DNA of 64,000 bases from positions 24,155,244 through 24,219,243 of the forward strand of contig CM072516.1 in the NCBI GenBank assembly GCA_036898135.1. Direction: 5' to 3'. The position numbers were made by a program, and so were the translations under genes. Position 1 is the first letter of the stretch; each line of letters begins with the position of its first letter. This stretch comes from Oncomelania hupensis. Lineage: Eukaryota; Mollusca; Gastropoda; Littorinimorpha; Pomatiopsidae. A model generated the notes under the pieces. That model saw only the letters and a list, made by a program, of their open reading frames with translations, was not told the origin of the DNA and did no database searches. Shown here piece by piece: positions 44,480 to 55,659 of the stretch.

Positions 44480-45330
44480 ATATTTGGGTATTAGAGAGAG
44501 GTGGACTTTTGATGGAAGGGCTATGCCTGTGGTAAACGCTTATAAGTATTTGGGTGTTTGTTTTTCTACTAGACTAAGTTATGTTGCAACATGCAGAGAT
44601 CTTGCAAGTAGGGCTAAAAAAGCTCTTCTTTGTATTATGCAAAGACTGCGTATGTTTAATAATTACTCTGTTGACGTTTTTCTAAAGCTTTTTGATGCAC
44701 AAGTGCAGCCTGTTATGAGTTATGGTTGTGAGATATGGGGCTTGGACAAAGCAGTACAACATTGTGAAAAAGTTCATTTGTTTGCTCTTAAGAAATTCTT
44801 ACATGTGGAAATGCGCACACCTAACGATTTGGTATACAGAGAAATGAATAGATACCCAATCACCATTAATTTTGCTGTGAAATGTATTCGTTATTGGTTG
44901 AAAGTTTTGCAGATGGATGAAGAGAGATTACCTAAGAAAGCATATTTAATGTTGCATAATTTGGATTGTAGGGGTAAAATAAATTGGGTGTCAAATGTTC
45001 GCATGTACTTGCATCGTTATGGATTTGGTTTTGTTTGGTTAAACCAAGGAGTTGGTAGAGTGAATGAATTTTTGCGAGCGTTCAAGACTCGGTTGATTGA
45101 CTGTAGATGGCAAGAGTGGAATGATCATTATTGAGAATAGTGACAGATTTAGTGTATATAGAAGGTTTTGTAGCCCTACTGCGATACGATTCATACCTAC
45201 TTATTTACGAATGAATATGGATAACCATTTGAGATATCTGATGACAAAATTTCGTTTTGGAATTTCTGATTTGTTTCTACATTTCTATAGATAGAGGAAT
45301 TATGAACCTCGCAATTTGTTATGTACATTG
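44480..45330 (+). pseudogene. LINE-X ORF2 3' part, upstream half
   Basis: RT thumb and C-terminal region of a non-LTR retrotransposon: AYKYLGVCFSTRLSYVATCR, KLFDAQVQPVMSYGCEIWGL, NFAVKCIRYWLKVLQM and KINWVSNVRMYLHRYGFGFV in one frame, then a +1-type frameshift near 45115, MTKFRFGISDLFLHFYR, a TAG at 45292, and EPRNLLCTL up to 45330. Here it is cut by a TIR transposon and resumes at 50110. It is 5'-truncated exactly where it abuts the Gypsy-3 RT. Family not assigned. Confidence 0.75.
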
Positions 45331-45857
45331 CTGCCGTGATTTGACAAAACCGAGTAAGTCCACCTAGGGTCGAAAATGAGTTTTTTGCGCCATCAAACTT
45401 GCAAGAGAATGACGCATCCTACCTGTAAAAATCAAATCCCAACTATGTTTAGATTTGGAGATATCATAGAGTAAGTCCTTGTTAAAAAAACATTTAAGTG
45501 GGGGAATAAACTAATAAAACCAAGCAAGTCCCCTGCGATTTTGTTTCGGCGATCCTCTGGCTGATGCTCGAGTTGGCATGATGACGTCATCTTCTACAAT
45601 AACCTGACAAAGAAAAGTAAGTCCTCCCGACCAATGAAAAAGTGCCTTAAGATGAAATGGACCAGTGAGAATCCATGTTATTGCTGCTGTGCAATATTAT
45701 TTTCCTGTGAAAAATATGGCGAAATTTCAGTCAGCAAAGGACGTGTTCGGCTTTTTGAAAAAACAGTTTTCTTCATATACTTTCCTGCCCACCATAAAGG
45801 ATCCTGTGGATCTTCCGCCTACGCGGCAACTTCCACGAGGTGTGGAAACAAACAAAC

Positions 45858-48800
45858 TATGCTATCCTATCCTGTCCCGTAACCCTGAGGTCGTAGGGGC
45901 ACCACAGATGATCGTTTAACCAGCATACTCCATCTTTCTCTGTCCTCGGAAGCCCTGATGGCTTCGCTCAGTGTCAAACCAGTCCATTCTCGAATGTTGT
46001 CTTCCCACCTCTTTTTCTGTCTCCCTCTTCTTCTACCTCCTTGCACTGTGCCTTGCAGAATAGTCTTTGCAAGGTCTGATGATTTGGTGACGTGGCCATA
46101 CCATCGGAGTTTCAGTTTCTTCACCACTGTGAGCAGGTCATCGTGTTGTCCAATTTCTTGTGTGATGGTCTGTCGGACTTCGTCGTTGGTAATGTGTTGG
46201 GTAAAGGAAATGCCCAGAAGTCTTCAGTAGCACCTCATCTGGATGCTTTGTATTCTTCGTTGTAGATCTGCTGTGAGGGTCCATGCTTCGCAAGCATATA
46301 GGAAGATGGAGATGACAAGGGAGCGCAGCAGTCTTACTTTGGAATGTAGAATGATGGTCCTGTCTTTCCAAATGGCTTCAACCTTGTCAGGGCAGCAGTT
46401 GTTTGTGCGATCCTGGAGAGAACTTCCTGTCGGGACCCATTGTTTGATACAATGGCTCCTAAATATTTGAAGCTATGCACTGTGTTGAGGGATTGGCCTT
46501 GGACTTTGATGTCCGTGTTGATGCCATTGGTGTTGTTGGTCATCATTTTGGTCTTCACTGCACTTATTTCCATTCCATAAGCTTTGGAGGTGGTGTCAAA
46601 CCTCTGTACCAGCTGTTCAAGTTCTTGTTCCTCTCCAGCCAATCCATCAATGTCATCCGCAAAACAAAGATTGGAGATTGCTCTATTCCCTATGCTGAAT
46701 GTGCCTTCGTGATCTGCAAGAGCATCTGACATGATGCGCTCTAAGAAGATGTTGAAGAGTGTTGGAGAGAGTAGGCATCCTTGACGCACACCGATTGCCA
46801 GTTCCCGATGGCGCTGTTGTGGAGGACTGCACTGGTAGCCTTGTCATACAGGCTTTTGATGACTTCAATAATTTTAGGGCTGATGTTGTACACTTTCATT
46901 GTTACCCATAGAGCTGCATGCCAGACTCGGTCAAACGTTTTCTTGAAGTCTATGAACACATGATATAGATGTTGTTGGTGCTGTAGGTATTTCTCACAGA
47001 TTATTCTGAGGTTGAAAATCTGTTAAGTGGTACTTCGCCCTGCCCTGAATCCTGCTTGTTCTTCAGCTATGATTTGTTCAGCTTGGGGTTTCAACCTGTT
47101 GAGTATTATTTTCAGGTAGACCTTGCTGGGATGGATGATGAGGCTGACGGTGCGGTGCTTTTCACACTCCTGAAGGTTACCTTTTTTGGGAAGAGTGATG
47201 ACAAGCGACTGGGCCCATGGTATAGGCCACTCTCCACTCTGCCAGATCTTGTTACAGATAATGGTGAGGGCATCAATCATCGCTTCTCCTCCTGCTTGTA
47301 GCAGTTCCGCGGGTATGCTGTCCACTCCCGCTGACTTCCATTTCTTTAGCGATTGCACTGCTGCCTCAACTTCTTCCCGGAGAATTGGGTGGATTTCTTC
47401 TTCTCTGTTCTCGGGACATGCTAGAACTGATGGGTCTCCATTTGGTGTATGGTTGTAAAGGTCAGAGCAGTACTCTGTCCGTCTGTCCAAGACTTCTTGT
47501 TCTTCTGTAAGGCATATGCCAGACTTGCTTTGGATCGTGGAGACTTCGGGCTGTTTGACACTTGTCAGCCGCTTTACAGTCTGGTAGGCCTTCTTGCTGT
47601 TGTTCTTTTTCAGACTGTTCTCTATTTCCTGGCATTGATCTTCTATCCAGTTCTCCTTTGCTGTGCGCATGCCTTTTCGGATGTCATTGTTGATTTTTCG
47701 GTAGACATCAGCTCCCTGTGAGGTGTTCTTTTTCTTTTTTTTCTTTTTTTTATCTCTCTTCGTTTATCACACAGATCCAAAAGTTCAGGTGTGATCCACG
47801 TCTTTTTCGTTGGTCGGTGCTTGCCAAGAATCTCAGTGGCGGCATCTGTCACAGCTGAGTTGAAGGTGGTGGTCATGGTGTTGACATCTACTTCACCAGC
47901 CCCCAAAATGAGCAGTGGTGCAAATTTCCCTCCAATTGTGGCCTGAAATAGTTCTGCCACCTCCGGGTGTTGCAGTTTGTCCAGGTCGAACTTCAGTCTA
48001 GTGCACTTTGCTGTATTTACTCTCTTCAAGTGGAGCCGGAAAGACATCATCAAGAGATCGTCGTCACTTCCGATGTCTGCTCCTGGAAAAGTGCGTGTCA
48101 TGCCAATGTTGATGCTTGATCTGAAGCGTTTCTTGACCATGATGTAGTCTATGTGGTTGTGATGCTCCCCCCCCCCCACCCCCCTCGGGACTGTGCCATG
48201 TCCATCGTCTGGAGTTTTTGTGGAGACCAAGCGTGTTTGCCAGTACCAGAGTGTTGTATCTTGCAAACTCCAAGAATCTCAGACCCCTGTCATTTGTCTC
48301 GTTGTTGCAGTGGGGTCCACATATGTCTCCCCAGTTGAGTGGTGCGCATCTTGGCCAACCTTGGCATTCCCGTCGCCTTGCACTATGACTATGTCCTTCT
48401 TCTGCACCTGGTCAAGGACCGCCTGTAGATTTTCATAAAAATCCTCCACTTCGCTGTCGTCATAGTCTGATGTTGGGGCATAGGCCTGGATGATGGTGAT
48501 GTTGAAAGGGGCTGCTCTCAGGCGGATGGTAATGAGTCTACTGGAGACTGGGCGACAACCCATGACAGTGGCTAGAATGTTCTTGTGGACCAAGAATCCA
48601 ACGCCGTGTTCGTGCCTGTCATCTCTACCGCTGAAATAGAGCTTGTGGCCTTTGTCGGTCGTTGTTTCACCTAGGCCTTTCCAGCGCAGTTCGCTGATGC
48701 CTAGAACGTTCCATCGATAGTGGTCCAACTCGTGGGCCAGTTCTTCTAATTTTCCTTCCGCAGTTAGGGTCCTGACATTCCAGGTTCCTATGACGTTGTT

Positions 48801-49212
48801 GTTTCTCGTGTGGATCTTGCTAAATTGTCCATCAGTAGCATACTTAACACCTCCGTCCTGGTGGCCAACGGAAGGCGCGGTCCTTGAGCCGGGCGACGAC
48901 CGATCCGGTATGGAATTAGTGGATAGTGTCATCATGCATGTAGTGTGTCTTGGGCAAAAAAAAGACCTGGCGGTGCCCAATCCTCTCCTGGCTGTCGGCC
49001 ACAGCGGAAATCCACGAATACAGTGTGGCTCGCCTTGGCCCTGAGCACGTGGTCGTTGAACCTGTAGTAACGTGATGTTCCTCGCCCTGGCCGGTGGCTT
49101 CTGTGTAGAAGACTTTCGCCCAGTGATGCCGTGTTAACATTACCCCTGTTAGTCGCCTCTTACGACACGCCGGGAAACGTTGGGTCTATTCTATTCAGTG
49201 TCCGAACCCACA
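45858..49212 (-). pseudogene. RTE-type LINE, near full-length copy B
   Basis: About 3.35 kb nested in the ATTG transposon, broken into many frames. The 5' region is 48980-49212. Endonuclease at 48980-48279 (-): NVIGTWNVRTLTAEGKLEEL, ISELRWKGLG, IQAYAPTSD, IVQGDGNAKVG; the linker continues to 47643 with WITPELLDLCDKRREIKKR. RT at 47670-46334: YCSDLYNH, KWKSAGVDSIPAELLQAGG, FIDFKKTFDRVWHAAL, TLFNIFLERIMSD, and ISNLCFADDIDGLAGEEQEL with catalytic FADD. The C-terminus reaches 45867 (KKRWEDNIREWTG). The 3' tail is GGATA repeats. CAAACAAAC at 45849-45857 and 49211-49219 is a candidate TSD. Several frameshifts; not functional. Confidence 0.9.
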
Positions 49213-49269
49213 AACAAACAGCAACAAATATATTACAGACACACAACAAGGGCAACAAAATACAAAACA

Positions 49270-49520
49270 TACAGGTGGTGTAAAGGCAGAAAGATCGCTA
49301 CAATAGGAAACTGAAAGGAAAATAGTTTTGTATTTTTAAAATGAAATTGGCTGCATGTAATATTATTTTGAAGGGAGGGAGGAAGCCGGAGTACCCGGAA
49401 AGAACCTTTGGTGACCCGGAATGTCTCATAAGAATCACAAATTTTTGCCCCGTGCGGAGCTCGAACCCGCGACCATCGGCATTGGACACCGGCGCCTACC
49501 CACTGCGCTACGGGCTACCC
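49270..49520 (-). mobile_element. tRNA-derived SINE
   Basis: On the minus strand the head GGTAGCCCGTAGCGCAGTGG then GTAGGCGC (A box) and GCGGGTTCGAGCTCC (B box, about 49450-49464) is tRNA-like. It is followed by a body with CCGGGTACTCCGGCTTCCTC. The 3' end near GGTGTAAAGG resembles 58433-58520, a truncated copy. It lies in the right arm of the ATTG transposon. Confidence 0.75.
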
Positions 49521-49696
49521 TATAACCATGACTCCTGCATACCAACCCAGGAATATTAAGTGAAGAATGGCTAAAAACAATAATAAACAGGCACACATAT
49601 ACACCCACTGTAACTGCCGCACCCACATCTTACAAAACCCAACTTATGTGACTCATCTCGTCAGACTTTTTAACAAAGAAACGAAACGGCCTATGG

Positions 49697-49912
49697 GACT
49701 TACTTGGTTTGGTGAATTTTGAAAACAAGGATTTACTTAAAAATAAACTGACAAAACCAAGCGGATTTGACTTACTTGGTTTTGTGAATTTTTTTAACAA
49801 GGATTTAATTCAATAATAAACTGACAAAACCAAGTGGGTGACTTGCTTGGTTTTGTCATGTTCTCAACAAAGACCTATCTCAAGAATAATCTGACAAAAC
49901 AAAGCAAGTCCA
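49697..49912. repeat. 72-bp tandem array of inverted-word units
   Basis: Three units (49697, 49769, 49841), each starting GACTTACTTGGTTTTGTGA-like and ending TGACAAAACCAAG-like, so each unit is itself a small inverted repeat built from the terminal word of the host transposon. Confidence 0.8.
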
Positions 49913-50109
49913 CAAATAGTCTTAAAACATCAAATCTATCAAACATTTCTTTAACATTCAAGGTATGCACTCTTAAATCGAGGAATTGCATTATAATATG
50001 CTCTTAAACTTCCAAAAACGATCGCGTAATATAGCGCAACACAAAACGTCGATTTTCTCGAAAGTAGGTTTTGTGGACTTGCTCGGTTTTGTCAGTTCAC
50101 GGCAGATTG

Positions 50110-50448
50110 TGTAAAGATTCTGTAGAAAACGAAATTCATTTTTTGCTATGTTGTCCTTTCTTTGAAGATCTACGAAACCAATTTATTCCGCAGAAATATT
50201 GTGGAACACCCAACATGTCTCGTTTTTCCTTGTTGATGGCGTCGGGTAATGAAGAGTGCGTTAGAAAAGTATGTATATTTCTGTATAAAGCATTCAAGGC
50301 GCGAGAAACTGCAATGGAATGAAAATTTTGTCTTTGTTTTGTTTATGTTTTGTTCTCTGGCATTACGTTGAACATTTGCATGATATCCCCTTCAATCAGG
50401 GGCATAGGCCTTATATTTGAATAAATTCTTGAAGTCTTAAAGTCTTCT
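50110..50448 (+). pseudogene. LINE-X C-terminus and 3' end
   Basis: Continuation of the frame cut at 45330: CKDSVENEIHFLLCCPFFED then LRNQFIPQKY and a stop after 50322, a CCHC-like C-terminus common in LINE ORF2. A short UTR follows and ends near AATAAATTCTTGAAGTCTTA. The next element begins directly after it. Confidence 0.8.
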
Positions 50449-51640
50449 GTCTTGGCTCGAGTCATATCTCTCGGATCGCTCCCAGGTCGTTACCGTCAGT
50501 GGTGTTTCATCAGCTGCTTCACATCTACAGCATGGCGTGCCTCAGGGCTCTGTCCTCGGACCCATTCTTTTTGTTCTGTACACCTATCCCATCTCCCACA
50601 TTGCCGCCCACCATTCTCTTTCTCACCATAGCTTCTCTGACGACAATCAGCTCTATCTATCTGGACCGATTTCTGACCTTCTCTGCCTCATAGCCTTAAC
50701 TCAGTCCTGCATCTCTGACATTAAGGCATGGATGGATCTTAACAAGCTGAAACTTAATGAAGACAAAACCGAACTCATTCTGTTCTCTCCCAAGAAATAC
50801 ATAAAACACACTGCCCTTCTTTCGTCTGTCGATCTGAATGGCTCTTCCATCACTCCTTCTCCCACCGTCCGTAACTTAGGCGTCACTCTTGACCAATCCC
50901 TCTCCTTTCATCAGCATGTTGCTAACGTCTGTCGTACCTGCTTCCTCGAAATCCGTTGCATTGCTTCCATTCGCCATCTCCTCACTGATGAGGCAACCAA
51001 AACTCTGCTATGCGCCTTTGTTCTTTCCCGTCTTGACTATTGCAATTCCCTTCTCTCTGGCTCTCCCAACTATATCATCGATAAGCTTCAGCGTGTTCAG
51101 AATTATGCTTCTCGCCTCATTTTTCGCTCCTTTAAATACAACCACATAACTCCTCTTCTTCAAACCCTTCACTGGCTGCCAGTACAGCACAGAATCCAGC
51201 ACAAAATTTCTACACTCTGCTTCAGAAATTTTGACCTGACTTCTCTCAGCTATCTCTCAGACCTTCTCAAAACCTATTCCCCCAATCGGTCTCTTAGATC
51301 TTCTGCAGATACCCGTCTTTTTAAAATCCCAACCGTACGCTCCAAAACCTATGGCCAGCGCACCTTTTCCTACCAGGCCCCATCTATCTGGAATAAACCC
51401 CCTCATTCACTCCGTCACTCCGCTTCTATGCTGTCATTCAAAACCTCTTTAAAAACTCATCTCTTCCATCTTCCACACTAAACTTTCCTCTTCATATTAC
51501 ACAACTCCTGTGTTTGGTCAGATTGTATTGTATGTCTGAATGTGTTAATGTTTGCCATTGTAAACGCCTAGGGCTTGTAAAAGGTTAGGCGTATAAATTT
51601 ACATTTCATTCATTTATTCATTCAATACCGACAGACAGCA
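50449..51640 (+). pseudogene. CR1/L2-like LINE, 5'-truncated
   Basis: Starts inside the RT palm (SWLESYLSDRSQVVTVSG) and runs with a single long frame (50537-51481): HGVPQGSVLGPILFVLYTYP, a degenerate FSDDNQLYLSG at the YADD position, DIKAWMDLNKLKLNEDKTEL, NLGVTLDQSLSFHQH, SRLDYCNSLLSGSP, IWNKPPHSLR and a stop at 51481. The UTR ends in CATT/ATTC tetramers (51605-51636). The N-terminal RT and endonuclease are absent. Motifs and tail fit the CR1/L2 group. Confidence 0.85.
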
Positions 51641-52272
51641 CCCAGACAGACTGAAATAAGTTTGTGGACTTTCAGCATTGCGTCTCAATGTTGTTTGACA
51701 AAAATTAAGTAAATTTCTTCTTGTGTAGGGGGTAATGTTACGATTGAGACGCGTACGATAGTTCCGAACATTTTGTTTTGCGTGTATTTACCTTTGATTT
51801 GATTCTGCGCTGTTGCTTATAAAAGCTTTGCATAATGTTGATAATTTTCGTCGATCGATGTTGTTGTAGTATCGCTGAGAATTTTCTGGAATTGCTGGTT
51901 TATTATCGTTCACATTATTTCAGGTATTTCCAGTGACAGCATGTGACGTAAGACTGTGTGTAGTTCCGGTGACGAGTTTTATTTTCATCGGGCATTATTG
52001 CTTCATTCTGGAATGTTCGAAGCTTTTCAGGATTGTTGATAAACTATATACGTAATGCACTGTCTGCTTGTATCAAAGTGATTTTTAAAGTGATTTTCGG
52101 AAAACGACCTTGCATGCAGTTGTTGGTGTCTGCTGAATAAAGTTGGATAACTTTTTACGACGACTCCTGTCTTGTTGCTGAGTGAACAGGCTGCGGGGAT
52201 AAACGAATTCGAGTTACACTTATCAAGATTCAAGCATCGGGGCTGAATCCCCAATTGATAAAGCGTGTAATA
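51641..52272 (+). mobile_element. Gypsy-2-family 3' end with LTR
   Basis: 51641-51735 matches the internal sequence before the Gypsy-2 3' LTR (CAGACTGAAATAAGTTTGTG, TAAATTTCTTCTTGTGTAGG), then an LTR at 51736-52272 (537 bp) begins TGTTACG and ends in a degraded TGTAATA. Pol is missing to the left. It may be the displaced 3' end of Gypsy-3, with LINE-X and the CR1-like LINE in between. Confidence 0.75.
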
Positions 52273-52385
52273 GAATGACAAATGAGTTATGTATTTGCTT
52301 TCAAAGTCGTAATAATCCCCATAGAAACAGCTCAACAAACATTGCTGTACTTTAAATTTTGTTTACACTTGGCTCACACTTGCAC

Positions 52386-52632
52386 TGTGGGTTCCGGCAC
52401 TGAATAGAATAGACACAACGTTTCCCGGCGTGTCGTAAGAGGCGACTAACAGGGGTGATGTCAGCACGGCATCACTGGGTGAAAGTATTGTACACAGAAG
52501 TCACCGGCCAGGTTCAACGACCACGTGCTCGGCGCCAAGGCAAGCCACACTGTACTCATGGATTTCTGCTGTGCCCAACAGCCTGGAGAGGATTGGGCCC
52601 TGCCAGATCTTTCTTGCCCAAGACACTGAGTA
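52386..52632 (+). mobile_element. RTE-type LINE, 5'-end-only fragment (copy D)
   Basis: Matches the 5' region of copy B (49212-48960 read on the minus strand): GGCACTGAATAGAATAGACA, ACGTTTCCCGGCGTGTCGTA, GGTTCAACGACCACGTGCTC, GAGGATTGGGC and TTGCCCAAGACAC. It stops before the endonuclease. Confidence 0.8.
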
Positions 52633-53028
52633 ATAAAACCCAGACTCTAGAACGTTGAGTTATTACAGAGGTTTCATTAGATCTTGAATCCAGCCTCGCA
52701 GGACCGTGTGTATGCAAGCTGGTGCTTGATCTCCCAAGTTGTGACGTCACTATGTAACTGTAACTAATGACGTCTAATGATTATGACGTGGCATGCACTA
52801 TTTCTAGAAGTTGAACATGAATCTTTACATCTCCCTCTTTCAGTATCAAAAAATGATCAACAAGAACAAACATGTCCAACAGTAACTAATTAAACTTGGT
52901 TAGAAAAGGGGACAGGGACTTTTACTGTTCAGCCACTACGGGTAGTGCGGGCGCCAGGAAGCACAGGGGAAGGCGCACAGACTGGGGTGTCGCCGGACAC
53001 AGGATCAGGTCGGGACAGGGTGTAAGAC
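52633..53028. other. Unassigned region
   Basis: No gene or repeat recognised. Contains several TGACGTCA/GACGTCTAATG-like words near 52740-52785. Confidence 0.4.
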
Positions 53029-53250
53029 TGTTACGTTGAAACGCGAACGATAGTATGTCTGAAACGCGCACGATAGATCTAACCGTTTCGCTTTGCAAAG
53101 TATTCAATAAAAGAGTGTATTTACCTTTGATTTGAGTTTGCATTGTTGTTAGAAGAAGCTTTGTATAACGTTGATAATTTTCGTTAGTCGATATTATTGG
53201 AGGATTCTCTAGATTTGCTTGTTTACTGTCGATCGAAGCTTCGTGATAAT
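53029..53250 (+). repeat. Gypsy-2-family LTR, interrupted at 53250
   Basis: Begins TGTTACGTTGAAACGCGAAC and matches the first 220 bp of the family LTR, stopping at GTGATAAT where the ISL2EU-like transposon begins. The remaining LTR is expected to the right of the window. Confidence 0.85.
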
Positions 53251-53314
53251 GGGCTCTATGCACAAAGCGAGGCGGTCACGTGGTGCGGGAATAACAGCGT
53301 GCGCGATTTTCAAA

Positions 53315-53534
53315 ATGGTGAAGTATTGTGCAGCGTTTGGATGCTCAAACTCCGACGTAAAACCTTCATGCAAAGAAAAGAAAATTTCATTTCATCGATT
53401 TCCACTGAAAGATGAAACATTGATGAAGCAGTGGTACTCAAAAATAAGCCGGAAAGATTTTGTGGCAAAAGAGCACAGCACTTTATGCTCCGAGCACTTT
53501 GACGAAGGAGACTTTGTGTATCAGCCTTTCACTG
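53315..53534 (+). CDS. THAP-transposase exon 1 (THAP finger)
   Basis: From ATG (MVKYCAAFGC) 64 bp inside the transposon end. Encodes 73 residues of a complete THAP zinc finger: C5, C10, C58 and H61 (C-X4-C...C-X2-H), with W40 and FHRFP at 26-30. THAP domains bind the transposon's own termini in THAP transposases. It ends in phase 1 at a consensus donor ACTG/GTAAGT. An upstream in-frame start exists but the alignment to THAP proteins fixes this ATG. Confidence 0.9.
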
Positions 53535-55279
53535 GTAAGTGATACGAATTTTATAGCACTATATACAGAGATGCCAACCCTCACGGTTTCGCCGTATTAT
53601 TTTCCGGTGGCAAATAGTTTTATTTACGGATTTACGCTGATGTCATTTTTCTTACGGCGAGAATAATTTTTACAAGAATATATATTTGCAGCCGATGATT
53701 AGATCTATGGCAAAAGGACTGTTACACGTTTCAGACCGATTACACTTGGGCACTGTCACAGTATAAAATAATGCAGCATATTATATAACGACCTTATAAG
53801 GTAATAAATCTATTTGATAGCTTCAATTATTGAAGCTTGCTTTAGTTTAACTTATTGCATATCGTAGTTCACAACCTAATTGGTAGCTGCGCTGAAGCAG
53901 CAGTAGCAGACAAAACAATGCAAAGAAATCAATGAGATTTAACTTTTTTTTTTTTTTTTAAACATTTTATGCCAATACACAACCTCAAAGCGATTTATTT
54001 TAATTAACTCTAACATTGTGCTGTACATGATTCTGATTCGTAGCAGGTTGATGTTAAAAATTTTGCGAACTGACATCGATTATCCTTCTGACTTCGGTCG
54101 GGGTCAAGTTTTACCACAGATTATTAATTATAGAATTCTTTTGCGGGGCTCCGTCATCTTTGATTTATCCGATATGATTTTTTAATAAGAAATCTCAATC
54201 CTGGACCTTTGCTCCCTCTTGTCTACTGACAAAATTTTAAATCTGACAATTTATAAATTTCTCACTGACAGATTTTTCTGCAGGTTGGCATCTCTGTATA
54301 TATTTCGTATGATGATTGACACTGTCAGAGATAGGGCTTTTTTGCAGTGGTATTTATATTTTAGTTGTTACTGTTCTGTAGTTAAGGCTAGCTACTGTTT
54401 GTTACCTTCACAATCAAGTGTTGAACTTAAAAACTATATAGGCGTCTTCAGTTGAATGTGGGTTATGGGCGTTCCAATAAATTACATATTTAGTCTTAGA
54501 GTAAGAGCTATAGTCAAATACTATAGAATAAAGGGATAGATGATAGTAAAAGTTTACTATTACTACACAATAGTAATAAAGTAAGTCACAAGATTCATTG
54601 GTATATTATTTATTAATAGAACTAGGTCAAAACACCCATTTATTTACGAATTTACTAGTACTATATAAAGCAGTAGTAAACCTATGCTGATTTAAGGTGA
54701 ACAGTCTCCTCTCTGAAAATCCTTATCGGGAAGAGAGGGGACTATAAACTGATACACATACATGCTGATTTTGTCGTAAGAGCAACTCAGCAAGTAGGCT
54801 ACTAGTTCTAACTAGTAATACAGTATACTATATTATATAGTCATAAGCATAACACATTAGGACTTATAACGGTTGTACAACTTCTTTTGTCTTGATGCTA
54901 GGAAATCCTTTGTCCTCAGTCAATATCACTGATAAATAAAAAATAAATTGAACTATATAGGTTGTGGCTGGAATCTGTGAGTAATATTGGGTACGGGTGT
55001 ATATCATATGTGTGAATTGTATGTTGGGTGAATGTTTTCACAAAATTAATGGTCATATCTGTAATACTAATAGTGTAATGTATGATAAGTTTTATTTGAT
55101 TTCATTTGATCTGATTTTATTACTGTAATAGTATGAGCGTGTAATAATTTTTCTTCAGAGATATTAAAGTGATTCTGATGATTTATTTTATGTCAACCTT
55201 AAATTAGTAAGGACAACAAGAGAACTGTTATATATAGGTGCTATAAATCTATTACAGAAATATTCAATATTATTTTTAG

Positions 55280-55373
55280 GTAGACGTCAACTCAAAACTG
55301 GAGCTGTCCCAACTCGATTTTCTCACAGACCACCCACCAATAATAAACGCAAGAGGACATCTTATGAATTTGG
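55280..55373 (+). CDS. THAP-transposase exon 2
   Basis: 94 bp between acceptor TATTTTTAG and donor GGTGAGT. Joined to exon 1 it reads G-RRQLKTGAVPTRFSHRPP and continues basic (NNKRKRTSYEF). R-LK-x-AVPT-x-F directly after the finger is the conserved C-terminal part of THAP-family proteins, confirming the splice. The basic cluster is a likely nuclear localisation signal. The 1745-bp intron before it contains no recognised element. Confidence 0.85.
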
Positions 55374-55659
55374 GTGAGTTTTGTATGGTGTAATGTGAAA
55401 ACTACATGTGTGCATATGATTGCTTTATTTTTGGTCACATTTCTTCGTCATTAAAACAAAATTAAGCCTTAAGGCTTACAGTGACTGATCATAATTAATC
55501 TCTTTATTATATCTGTTTTTATTTTAGCATATAATTATAGTAATTTAATAGTTGAAAAATCTATGAAGCTTGCACAGTAATAATAACTGTGTAATAAAAA
55601 ATACCCTTTACTTTTTTTATGTAATTGAAAACATGTGATTTCTTGGGTTTTCTGTTTAG

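Larger units (their letters stand above)
39463..44480 (+). pseudogene. Gypsy-3: decayed Gmr1-like pol with nested insertions
   Basis: Relative of Gypsy-2 starting mid-pol (DRDKLI near 39466) and ending in RT. Native parts are 39463-39546, 40160-40614, 41269-41803 and 43420-44480. Recognisable pieces: integrase finger (RACDICQKTIPRGR), LVDYATRYPKAV, the second D and E regions (LTDLGSQFVSDC, RLDKKFNAML), GPY-adjacent LVLLPTDHN, then RT pieces KKKDASNRVCTDYSKVNKIT and YWDDLLVHTQTWKEH (44241 on). Integrase precedes RT, as in Gypsy-1 and -2. Frameshifts, stops and three LTR insertions inactivate it. The 5' LTR, gag and protease are missing. 51641-52272 may be its own 3' end. Confidence 0.85.
45331..50105. 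mobile_element. TIR DNA transposon with TSD ATTG and subterminal repeats
   Basis: 4775 bp including nested insertions. The ends are inverted repeats of about 33 bp: CTGCCGTGA, two variable bases, TGACAAAACCGAG, Y, AAGTCCAC. ATTG occurs at 45327-45330 and 50106-50109. Removing the element and one ATTG restores the LINE-X frame as LLCTLCKDSVENEIHFLLCC with a CxxC pair. The word TGACAAAACCAAGYAAGTCC recurs in both orientations through both arms. Without the nested RTE LINE it is about 1.4 kb and has no transposase. Superfamily not identified. Confidence 0.85.

Noticed and set aside
39463..52272. Treating 39547 and 51736 LTRs as the matched pair of Gypsy-3
   Set aside because: 39547 has its own TSD (GTGAC) on both sides and lies inside pol, so it is a separate solo insertion.
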